From contig NZ_JAJEPS010000002.1 of the NCBI RefSeq assembly GCF_020686965.1, positions 1 to 64,000 on the forward strand: a stretch of 64,000 bases of DNA, in the 5' to 3' direction. Source of the stretch: Hominiventricola filiformis. GTDB lineage: Bacteria; Bacillota; Clostridia; Lachnospirales; Lachnospiraceae. This document shows, piece by piece, positions 51,236 to 58,029 of the stretch. The position numbers were made by a program, and so were the translations under genes. The first letter of the stretch is position 1. Each line of letters begins with the position of its first letter. Below the pieces are notes generated by a model. The model searched no databases. It saw only the letters and a list, made by a program, of their open reading frames with translations, and was not told the origin of the DNA.

Positions 51236-51475
51236 TCACTTTAGTGAAAATCTTTGAGGTTTATCGGTTTCCGTCTTGCTGAATTTCTTTTTTGCCTCCC
51301 GAACCTCATCCTCTATTGCTTGAAATATTTGTTCTACATCATCTTGGGAGTATTCATAAACCGATGTATTTGAACAATTTCCGAGCAACTGCAACGTATC
51401 AATTATTTTGTTTGTTCTTGCTTCTGCTAATCTTACAAACTTTTCGTGTTTGCTTTCTTCGGCCTTTTTTTTCAC
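51236..51475 (-). CDS. Small conserved helical protein, first gene of the GHKL operon
   Basis: A 79-aa protein beginning MKKKAEESKHEKFVRLAEAR, with TNKIIDTLQLLGNCSNTSVYEY then DVEQIFQAIEDEVREAKKKF. This pattern (a KF-x-x-LAE-x-R start and an I-x-x-L-G-N-x-S-N-x-x-x-Y-x-Y core) occurs in many small proteins beside restriction and plasmid genes, without known function. It is 16 nt upstream of the GHKL gene; RBS GGAGGACATCC. Sequence 51476-51850 is AT-rich and holds the operon's promoter region, no other gene seen. Confidence 0.7.
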   Translation of the reverse strand: MKKKAEESKHEKFVRLAEARTNKIIDTLQLLGNCSNTSVYEYSQDDVEQIFQAIEDEVREAKKKFSKTETDKPQRFSLK

Positions 51476-51852
51476 CGGATGTCCTCCTCTCTTCTTAATC
51501 CTAGCGTATCACACTAGCAATTATGCGTCAATAATATTTCTAAAATATTAGTAATATTTTGAAAATATTATAATTATTTTTCTTTTATATACCACATTTC
51601 AATTATATTTATTTTCAATCACTATCCATTGCAATCTTTTAAGAAAATTTTTTCTAAAATAATTGATTAGTTATTAAAAACACCACGTTAATATATAAGA
51701 ACTTTTTCAAAATCAAAAGTAAATTTCACCTTATAGTCCAAATTTCATTTTCTCAAAATAAACATGACAGAGAATTACATTTTTCCATGCACTTGTCAGT
51801 ATACTATCGGACACGTATATCATACAAACTACGAACTAATTCTCTTTTTTGA

Positions 51853-51957
51853 CAAAAAAACAGACATCCTCTACCGTCCAAAGTGTAGGATGTCTATTTC
51901 TTATAGATAATCATTTTTACTGAGGGCAAATCAGACTTCACATCCGATTTACTTTCT
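51853..51957 (-). ncRNA. Small RNA of the type I antitoxin family, orphan copy
   Basis: From the promoter at 51964-51992 the minus strand carries the hairpin repeat (AAATCGGATGTGAAGTCTGATTT) and ends in the terminator AGACATCCT/AGGATGTCT plus TTTTTTT (51853-51895). The layout equals that of the antisense RNA at 57711-57809, and the terminator region aligns with the 3' end of the toxin gene there, but no hydrophobic toxin ORF is found upstream on the plus strand. Confidence 0.65.
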
Positions 51958-51963
51958 GATTTG

Positions 51964-51992
51964 ATCATACACTAGGGTTTTTACATTTGCAA
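51964..51992 (-). promoter_or_regulatory. Promoter of the orphan small RNA, inside the rtcB 3' end
   Basis: TTGCAA (51987-51992), 17-nt spacer, TATGAT (51964-51969). The -35 and spacer lie within the last codons of rtcB and the -10 overlaps its stop. Confidence 0.65.
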
Positions 51993-53200
51993 GTACCTGA
52001 CGCTTTAAAATTATAAACTGGGCGAATCACTGTTACGATATCTACTGCATCCTGCACCGCGTCCATAATATCGTCCAGCGATTTGTATGCCATAGGGGCC
52101 TCATCAATTGTTCCCTCATTTACAGAAGTGGTATAAATTCCTTCCATCGAATCTTTATACGCTTCAAGACTGAGTGTGTTTTTTGCCATCGCACGAGACA
52201 TAACTCTTCCAGCCCCGTGCGGCGCCGAATAGTTCCATTCTGGATTTCCTTTTCCAACCGCTATAATCGAACCATCTTTCATATTAATCGGGATCAGAAC
52301 TTTCTCTCCTGCATAGGCTGAAATAGCTCCTTTACGCAGAATCATTTTTTGAGTGTCAATATAGTTATGAATGGTATGAAATGTATCAACAGAACGTATT
52401 CCAGTTCTTTCCAAGATGATTTCTGCTATCTTCTCTCTGTTTCTGCATGCAAACTTCTGACATATCTCAATATCATGCAAATAATCCTCCAGAAATTTTC
52501 CATAAAGCCAACATAAATCAGCCGGGACATCTGGTATCTTTACATCATATTCCGATTCTAAATTTCCTAAAGCAGTCTGAATTTCTTTACGCCTTCCAGC
52601 AGCCTTATAGGTACGGATAATCTCATCTTTTCTTATAAAATAATCTTCTTTTCCAGAATGAAGGTCGATTGCAAGCTGTTGATAGATTTGTGCTACCTGC
52701 TTACCAAGATTCCTACTTCCAGAATGAATGATTAAATAACAAGTTCCATCTGTATCTTTATCTATTTCTATAAAGTGATTTCCTCCTCCAAGTGTTCCAA
52801 GTGATCTTTCCAGTCTTTTTGTATTTTGCAGTGCACGATAACACCGAAGCCCTGTAAGATCAAACCTCTCTATTCTGCCACCCCAGGTATCCAGCCCAGA
52901 TGGAATATAATGACATACTTCATCTATTTTTTCAAAATCAAGATGTAGGTCTTCTAATTTTACCGTATACATTCCGCAACCAATATCTACTCCTACAATA
53001 TTAGGACATACTTTATCTATTACAGTCATTGTAGTTCCTATGGTACATCCTTTTCCTGTATGTACATCTGGCATAATTCTTATCTGACTGCCCTCTGTCA
53101 GCCCGTAATCACACATTCTGCGAATCTGCTCTATTGCACTGTCCTCTACTGTTTTTGCATAACAAACCGCCGTATTTACTTTCCCTTTTATCTCCAACAT
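51965..53200 (-). CDS. rtcB: RNA-splicing ligase RtcB
   Basis: A 411-aa RtcB: metal/GMP site residues in NIVGVDIGCGMYTVKL (Asp-x-Gly-Cys), LGTLGGGNHFIEI, CYLIIHSGSRNLGKQVAQ, SAPHGAGRVMSR (guanylated His) and TSVNEGTIDEAPMAYK. It joins 2',3'-cyclic phosphate ends to 5'-OH ends. Start MLEIKGK (53200) preferred on AGAGAGGATATA; an ATG at 53233 overlaps the Ro60 stop (ATGA) but lacks an RBS. The C terminus is closed by GTCKCKNPSV. It is the last gene of the Ro60/Y-RNA operon. Confidence 0.96.
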   Translation of the reverse strand: MLEIKGKVNTAVCYAKTVEDSAIEQIRRMCDYGLTEGSQIRIMPDVHTGKGCTIGTTMTVIDKVCPNIVGVDIGCGMYTVKLEDLHLDFEKIDEVCHYIPSGLDTWGGRIERFDLTGLRCYRALQNTKRLERSLGTLGGGNHFIEIDKDTDGTCYLIIHSGSRNLGKQVAQIYQQLAIDLHSGKEDYFIRKDEIIRTYKAAGRRKEIQTALGNLESEYDVKIPDVPADLCWLYGKFLEDYLHDIEICQKFACRNREKIAEIILERTGIRSVDTFHTIHNYIDTQKMILRKGAISAYAGEKVLIPINMKDGSIIAVGKGNPEWNYSAPHGAGRVMSRAMAKNTLSLEAYKDSMEGIYTTSVNEGTIDEAPMAYKSLDDIMDAVQDAVDIVTVIRPVYNFKASGTCKCKNPSV

Positions 53201-53229
53201 TATATCCTCTCTATCCCCTGTTTTTGACG

Positions 53230-54696
53230 TCATGCCGTTATTTTCGCATAGCGCTCACTTTCCAATATTTTCATCATATATGTATAAGGCGAAAGCTGTC
53301 CTCCCATTGTCATCTGAAACAGCTTTGGTGTTACTCCTGAAATCAACACGACTCCCTGCTCATTCATAGTCACAGGCTGCTGACAATATCTGCCCGCGAC
53401 ATTCCAGAATATAATTTGTGGCAGTCTGTAGTGATTCTCCTCATATTTTTTTCTTGCATTTTCAAAATTTGTTTCAGAAGCATTTTCAACACAACAATTA
53501 AATTCCATATCCGAAATAATAACAAGTTTAGACGGCATTTCTTCCTGTGACATATGATTTTCCATAGCTGTATGCAATATTAAATCAAATACAGATTCCA
53601 GATTCGTATCTGCAATTTCATTAAATGTCATAATATACCGAAGCTTGTCTGCAAATGTTTTCCCTTTCATTTCTATCAACTGCGGCCGGGCTGAAAATTC
53701 AATAAAATGATTTCTGAATCTTCCTTTGTTGTGGTCTGCCAAATAGATTCCAAGGGATAATGCCACGGCAGCAGGCAGTGGTCTGCCAGACCAGTACATT
53801 GATCCGGAAGTATCAATTATAGCAAGGGCATCTTCATTGTTTCCATAATCTGGTAACGAATCCCATGTCGCATTCAATATTCTTTTCTCAGCTTCAGAAA
53901 TATTTTTCAGATCTGCATTCAAATATGGTTCCACCAGCTCATACGGACACACATGATCTGCATGCAATTTTGCCTTTCCTTCAGACAGCAGTGAAAGAAA
54001 TGTATGGTACCGTTCTTCATCATTTCGTTCAAATGCATCTCTATACTTATACATTGCTCTGGAGGGCTGTTTTTCATAATCAAAGGAATAGTCCTTTTCG
54101 CGAAGATAATTCTCAATGATATGAATTTTGGAGCGGAGCAGTACTACATTTTTCCGGTATGCAGCATCATTCATGCCAAATGCTTGTGCAATTCTTTTGG
54201 CATTTCGAACCGCCTGCTTATTAGATGTATTTACAGAAGGTAGCCATTTTGCCAGAAGTGATACATGTTCTCCTGCTGATGCACAGTGCAAATCTTCCGT
54301 AAACTGCAACTTAAGCAAATCTAACATTTCTTTTTCACAGGGAGTATCCAGAAGTGTAAGCAAGTCATCAAATCTGCCATATTCTGAAATATATGTTAAA
54401 TTTTTCTTCACAGATTCTGTTTCATTTTTCGCAAGCCATAAGAGGATGGTGCGAAATACATGGCGTTCCCCCAGACCTCCTCTTATGTCTCTGGCATAGA
54501 AAAGGATCTTCATAGCCAGATCTGCATTTTCCGTATATGCACGTATAAAGCAATTGATGATCTCTTCATCACCTGCATGTCTGAATGCACCAATAGACGC
54601 AAACAGATCCAAACACTCCGATCCACTGGTTTCATATGTAGCTGCACCATTTTCTGTCTCCGTCATCCGCACCTTCTGTTTCAGCAAATCCAACAT
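53230..54696 (-). CDS. TROVE-domain (Ro60/Rsr) protein
   Basis: A 488-aa Ro60 homologue. The N-terminal HEAT-like TROVE ring (residues 1-290) shows AFRHAGDEEIINCFIRAYTENADLAMKIL, ARDIRGGLGERHVFRTIL and HVSLLAKWLPSVNTSNKQA; the C-terminal VWA-like domain has the MIDAS ALAIIDTSGSMYWSG (about 305-319) and SKLVIISDMEF. Ro60 binds misfolded RNAs in its ring and is gated by Y RNA. Start MLDLLKQK (54696) has RBS AAAGGAGG. Upstream lies a tRNA-like Y RNA candidate, downstream RtcB, as in the rsr-yrl-rtc operons of other bacteria. Confidence 0.94.
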   Translation of the reverse strand: MLDLLKQKVRMTETENGAATYETSGSECLDLFASIGAFRHAGDEEIINCFIRAYTENADLAMKILFYARDIRGGLGERHVFRTILLWLAKNETESVKKNLTYISEYGRFDDLLTLLDTPCEKEMLDLLKLQFTEDLHCASAGEHVSLLAKWLPSVNTSNKQAVRNAKRIAQAFGMNDAAYRKNVVLLRSKIHIIENYLREKDYSFDYEKQPSRAMYKYRDAFERNDEERYHTFLSLLSEGKAKLHADHVCPYELVEPYLNADLKNISEAEKRILNATWDSLPDYGNNEDALAIIDTSGSMYWSGRPLPAAVALSLGIYLADHNKGRFRNHFIEFSARPQLIEMKGKTFADKLRYIMTFNEIADTNLESVFDLILHTAMENHMSQEEMPSKLVIISDMEFNCCVENASETNFENARKKYEENHYRLPQIIFWNVAGRYCQQPVTMNEQGVVLISGVTPKLFQMTMGGQLSPYTYMMKILESERYAKITA

Positions 54697-54730
54697 CAGA
54701 ACTCCTCCTTTTCTACGCTGTCTTTGATAC

Positions 54731-54843
54731 AAGATGCTTTCCGTAATACAAACCCGGGATCACACCGGGCAACAGCCTGAGTCTGAGTCAGGTGCTCTTC
54801 TACATAAGCGATTGTATTCTTTTTCCATTGCTGTGAGCATCTT
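54731..54843 (-). ncRNA. Candidate Y RNA (YrlA-like) with tRNA-like module
   Basis: The minus strand ends pair as AAGATGC/GCATCTT (54837-54843 with 54731-54737), 7 bp, with unpaired A-rich stretches. Inside, 54745-54818 folds as a 74-nt cloverleaf: acceptor AATACAA/TTGTATT (7 bp), D-stem GCTT/GAGC with an 8-nt loop, anticodon-like stem CCTGA/TCAGG with a 7-nt loop CTCAGAC, T-stem CCCGG/CCGGG with a 7-nt loop TGTGATC. It lacks CCA, the D-loop GG and a canonical TTC in the T-loop, so it is not a normal tRNA. Position directly before a Ro60 gene fits bacterial Y RNAs, which mimic tRNA. Confidence 0.75.
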
Positions 54844-54880
54844 TACTGTTATTTTACTTTTTTTTATTCTTTTTTCACGG

Positions 54881-54912
54881 AAAAAAAGTTGCGAACACTT
54901 AGTGCTCACAAC
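54881..54912 (-). terminator. Terminator overlapping the stop of the 303-aa WYL gene
   Basis: GTTGTGAGCAC and GTGTTCGCAAC form an 11-bp stem with two mismatches around TAA (the stop codon), followed by seven T on the minus strand. It separates WYL transcription from the Y-RNA/Ro60 unit. Confidence 0.85.
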
Positions 54913-55810
54913 TTTTCTGATGGATCAATCTCTGTTTTATAAGATCTACAAAACTCTGAGGCGCCGTAACTTTTATCATTGGGCCAAATGAAAGTATCCT
55001 GATAACAAGCTCCGTCTCATCTTCTTTATCATAATAAACCGTTACAGAATACCGGCTTTCATCTATTTGCTCTGCTGTCTTTTGAAAATGTGCAAAATGT
55101 AAAAGAACTCTTTCCAGTGCATTTCTCTGATCTGTCAATTCAAAAACCACGCTTCTTGGTTTTGGCACAATTCGCTTTTCCTGCCCTGGCTCAAATGTTT
55201 CACCACAAGGCTTACAACTCATGATTCTTCCCAGATTAATCGTACACCCAAAACGTTCATCTGCTCCAATCAGTCTGAATTTATCATCCTTCTCTGAATA
55301 CTCAAGATACTGAGGTGCCATCACGTATCTGGCCGTTTTTCCTTTTCTGGTTCGCACCACAATATCCAGAGAATATTTTTTTCTGATTGCATCCAGAATC
55401 AAACGAAAATTTGCAATATATGTGGGATCCTGATAAGGATCCCCATCATTATATTGATCAAATATAATCACATCTGATGGAAGAAATAACGGTTCTACAT
55501 CTGGAAAATCAAACTGCATTTCTCCAAATAAGCGGACGCGCGGATCACAGAAAACTGCTTTTAGCCATCTTTTCTGTAAGGTTGATAGCGGCATGGATGG
55601 TCTGTTTTTTATAGGAGTTGTCCCATCTTTTTTTATCAACTGCCATTTTTCATCCCTGATTGCATCCGGAATCGTTACTTTACTCTCTTCAAATGCATAC
55701 TGCTGTATGATTCTTTTCATCTCCTGCTCAAATACGGGATGTGCAACCGCTTCCGTAAGTATTGCTGCAATTGTATTGTAATAAACACCATAGAACTCAC
55801 TGAAAATCAA
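54899..55810 (-). CDS. WYL-domain regulator (2)
   Basis: A 303-aa protein with a central-C-terminal WYL domain (about 125-200 with VVRTRKGKTARYVMAPQYLEYSEKDDKFRLIGA) and a WCX-like C terminus (about 215-300 with SRYSVTVYYDKEDETELVIRILSFGPMIKV). The N terminus is helical and lacks a clear wHTH. Its start abuts the stop of the 412-aa WYL gene. WYL domains sense nucleic-acid or nucleotide ligands and often regulate DNA/RNA-repair and defence operons; here it is the immediate upstream neighbour of the Y-RNA/Ro60/RtcB genes. Confidence 0.87.
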   Translation of the reverse strand: MIFSEFYGVYYNTIAAILTEAVAHPVFEQEMKRIIQQYAFEESKVTIPDAIRDEKWQLIKKDGTTPIKNRPSMPLSTLQKRWLKAVFCDPRVRLFGEMQFDFPDVEPLFLPSDVIIFDQYNDGDPYQDPTYIANFRLILDAIRKKYSLDIVVRTRKGKTARYVMAPQYLEYSEKDDKFRLIGADERFGCTINLGRIMSCKPCGETFEPGQEKRIVPKPRSVVFELTDQRNALERVLLHFAHFQKTAEQIDESRYSVTVYYDKEDETELVIRILSFGPMIKVTAPQSFVDLIKQRLIHQKSCEH

Positions 55811-57049
55811 TCACTCATCACCTCCGATTCCATAAAGTGCATACATTTCCTCTAAATCTGCTTTGAACTGTTTCTCTAACTCTTGATTTGAAAAATGAAC
55901 CTCTGTAATTCTGCAGATAAAAGTTCTGATCCATGGAATCATCTCTGCTGAATCATATACATCCGCAGAAAAGTGACTGGTATTTGAATCCAGATGCACA
56001 ACCGTTCCACATCGTTTTTCCCGCTCCAGGCGATTTTTGATATGCTGTTCATCATCCGCATAATGAATTGTAAACTCGACATGTTCCATTCGAGCACCCG
56101 AAGTGCTTTGTGTATTGACGCCCCATATATGAGGAATCATATGGTTAAATTTACTTCGTACCGTGTCAAACTGCTCACTTATCTCTTCTACGTTTACAGA
56201 TACCATATGATCCACTCTGAATGCATGGATTCTTTTAAATTGTGGTTCATATGCCATAAGATATTGCCTTCCACTCTGCACACTGAGCATGATTTTCACA
56301 GGAATTACATATATATTGAGGTCACGGTCCCTGTTTCTGCTTATCATTTTTAATGTGATGCCACGTTTTTCACTGATTGCAGAAAAAATGGTGTACAAAA
56401 TCTCACTATCCATCGTTCCTGTTATGTAATGATGCTTAAATGCAAAATGATTATCATGATCATCTATTTTATCAAGGAGAAACGATCCGATCACACCGCA
56501 TGGAAGTACTTCTGAAAAATAATCCAACAGATCCGGATCCACGTTGATGCTGCTGTCAGATCTCCTGTAATAAATTGCTTTTCCTCTTCTCTCTGTAGTC
56601 AGAAGACCTTCCTTTTCATATTCTTTGAGTTTTTTCCGCACTGTCGACTCATCAAACATTCTTGGCTCTGAGAACTGTGAGAGATACTCATCCACCTCTC
56701 GGGTAATTTCTCCCAGTGACATACTGATGTCAGGATTTGACAGAATATCAAATAGAATAAAATGAAGCGTAATATCTCCATCTGTAAAACTCTTTGCTTT
56801 CCATGCTTTAAAGAGAGGATTGTGACCGGACAAACGACTGTCTATCGAAATAAAAACGTTTTTTCCTTCCGCAGTCTGCCGAAACTTCATATAATTGCCG
56901 AGCCAGCTTTCCAATCTACGTTTTTCATCATCATAAGATCTCGCGCTTTTTCTGGTGTATTTTTCTCGGCTTTTGAATCCATAAACATAAAATTCTCTCA
57001 TATAATCACGAATGCGATTAAAATTTTTCACCAGTTCACTATATGCCAT
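55811..57049 (-). CDS. WYL-domain regulator (1)
   Basis: A 412-aa protein: winged helix at about 105-160 (LGEITREVDEYLSQFSEP, STVRKKLKEYEKEGLLTTERRGKAIYY), WYL domain about 215-290 (GRQYLMAYEPQFKRIHAFRVDHMVSV) and WCX-like C terminus with TVVHLDSNTSHFSADVYDSAEMIPWIRTFI. With its neighbour it probably controls the RNA-repair operon, replacing the sigma-54 RtcR activator known in enterobacteria. It begins nine nt after the broken third WYL gene. Confidence 0.88.
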   Translation of the reverse strand: MAYSELVKNFNRIRDYMREFYVYGFKSREKYTRKSARSYDDEKRRLESWLGNYMKFRQTAEGKNVFISIDSRLSGHNPLFKAWKAKSFTDGDITLHFILFDILSNPDISMSLGEITREVDEYLSQFSEPRMFDESTVRKKLKEYEKEGLLTTERRGKAIYYRRSDSSINVDPDLLDYFSEVLPCGVIGSFLLDKIDDHDNHFAFKHHYITGTMDSEILYTIFSAISEKRGITLKMISRNRDRDLNIYVIPVKIMLSVQSGRQYLMAYEPQFKRIHAFRVDHMVSVNVEEISEQFDTVRSKFNHMIPHIWGVNTQSTSGARMEHVEFTIHYADDEQHIKNRLEREKRCGTVVHLDSNTSHFSADVYDSAEMIPWIRTFICRITEVHFSNQELEKQFKADLEEMYALYGIGGDE

Positions 57050-57058
57050 ATATTCCCC

Positions 57059-57431
57059 TTAATAATTTTCCACAAACTCTTCTGCCGCTTTCCGCATCTG
57101 TTCCACCACCGATACCGGTCTGGTAACTTTTACATTTTTTCCAAGACTGAATATCCACCCGAAGAACTGCGGACTGACATTGACATCCACCGCACATTCG
57201 CTGTACTCTGCATTGACCGGTCGGAAGGTAATATCTTTTCCAAAGCGATCGATAAACACACCACACATACTATTAGGAAACTGAATATGTACTTTTTCTT
57301 TATTTCCCTGATACAGGCCAAACGTTGCTTTCGCATAGGCTGCCATATCAAAATTTTTGAAGATTTGTTTTGGCAAGCATGATTTTTGTCAGATAACTTA
57401 ATTTTAATTTTTGATTGGAACTTTTGGACAT
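57059..57431 (-). pseudogene. Broken third WYL regulator gene
   Basis: ATG 57431 with RBS GAGGGG begins MSKSSNQKLKLSYLTKIMLA, a standard WYL-regulator N terminus, but the frame stops after 27 codons. From about 57376 a different frame encodes about 105 residues of the C-terminal WCX domain (AYAKATFGLYQGNKEKVHIQ, ITFRPVNAEYSECAVDVNVS, MRKAAEEFVENY). The middle (wHTH, WYL) is deleted. Confidence 0.8.
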
Positions 57432-57540
57432 GATGGCTCCCCTCTTTCGGATGTATTTATGCTCACATTATAACAGTTCTTCAAAAAATAATCTGCTATA
57501 TCATGCAAATTGTCACCCAATTCTTCCATTGAACTAATAT

Positions 57541-57568
57541 TTGTTTTTTGCTATACTATTTGTATAAT
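57541..57568 (+). promoter_or_regulatory. Promoter of the type I toxin
   Basis: TTGTTT (57541-57546), 16-nt spacer, TATAAT (57563-57568) on the plus strand, about 70 nt before the toxin start, leaving room for a structured 5' leader. Confidence 0.65.
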
Positions 57569-57636
57569 CATTCAGAAAGCAGGATGTGATTTTCCGATGT
57601 CAGATGCCCTCTAGTTCCAAAGGAGGGTGATGCCCT

Positions 57637-57723
57637 ATGAACACAATGGAAGTCTTAACTTTGTTGTTAGCAATTTTCGCGGCTCTGTCTTACATAGACA
57701 ATCATTTCGACAAAAAGAAATAG
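57637..57723 (+). CDS. 28-aa hydrophobic type I toxin
   Basis: A small ORF with RBS AAAGGAGGGTGATGCCCT: MNTMEVLTLLLAIFAALSYI then a charged tail ending DKKK. The N terminus and single membrane helix match the holin-like toxin family of Firmicutes (start MNT-x-E-x-L-x-L). The gene ends in a hairpin terminator, and an antisense RNA with its own promoter overlaps the 3' end from the other strand, as in txpA/ratA and bsrG/SR4. Confidence 0.8.
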   Translation: MNTMEVLTLLLAIFAALSYIDNHFDKKK

Positions 57724-57809
57724 CATCCCACTCGCCCAAGTAGATGCTATTTCAAATTTGATACAAATTTTACTGAGGGCAAATCGGAGTCACATCCGAT
57801 TCACTTTCT
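57711..57809 (-). ncRNA. Antisense antitoxin RNA
   Basis: Starting near 57809, the minus strand carries the AATCGGATGTGACTCCGATT hairpin and ends in the shared terminator hairpin AAATAGCATC/GATGCTATTT (57718-57752) followed by CTTTTTG. It overlaps the last 13 nt of the toxin ORF and its 3' UTR, so it can base-pair with the toxin mRNA. Confidence 0.75.
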
Positions 57810-57815
57810 GATTTG

Positions 57816-57844
57816 ATTATACACTAGGGCGCTTGTCATTTCAA
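57816..57844 (-). promoter_or_regulatory. Promoter of the antitoxin RNA
   Basis: TTGAAA (57839-57844), 17-nt spacer, TATAAT (57816-57821). Shares CCCTAGTGTAT with the orphan copy at 51964-51992. Confidence 0.8.
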
Positions 57845-57886
57845 GCGTCCTTTTGTATCTTATTGAAACTTACAGATAACGAAAGC

Positions 57887-58021
57887 GGAAGTGACTGTCT
57901 GTGAAAGGAACGTCCGCAGTCCCGGTACTTCATGAGAACGAGTCGAAGACGATGTTCGAATGTTAGTACCGTTGGATCTTGACTAAAGTGCAAGCGGTTC
58001 CGCTCACAGACTGTCACTTCC
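57887..58021. repeat. 135-nt structured inverted-repeat element
   Basis: Ends GGAAGTGACTGTCTGTGA and TCACAGACTGTCACTTCC pair over 18 positions with one mismatch. Inside are GGAAC/GGTTCC-type pairing, AGTC/GACT, and a GGTAC/GTACC stem (57924-57928, 57966-57970) enclosing a GAAC/GTTC hairpin. It lies between the antitoxin promoter and the stop of the activase gene (minus strand). A MITE-like element or a structured 3' UTR RNA; strand unknown. Confidence 0.75.
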
Positions 58022-58029
58022 ACATTTAT

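Noticed and set aside
51769..51914. 48-codon ORF on the plus strand over the orphan antitoxin RNA
   Set aside because: No RBS, no hydrophobic helix, and it runs through the terminator hairpin; likely chance.
54745..54818. Reading the cloverleaf before the Ro60 gene as a functional tRNA (anticodon CAG)
   Set aside because: A CAG anticodon would mean leucine, but the long variable arm is absent; T-loop and D-loop consensus and CCA are missing. A Y-RNA-like tRNA mimic explains it better.
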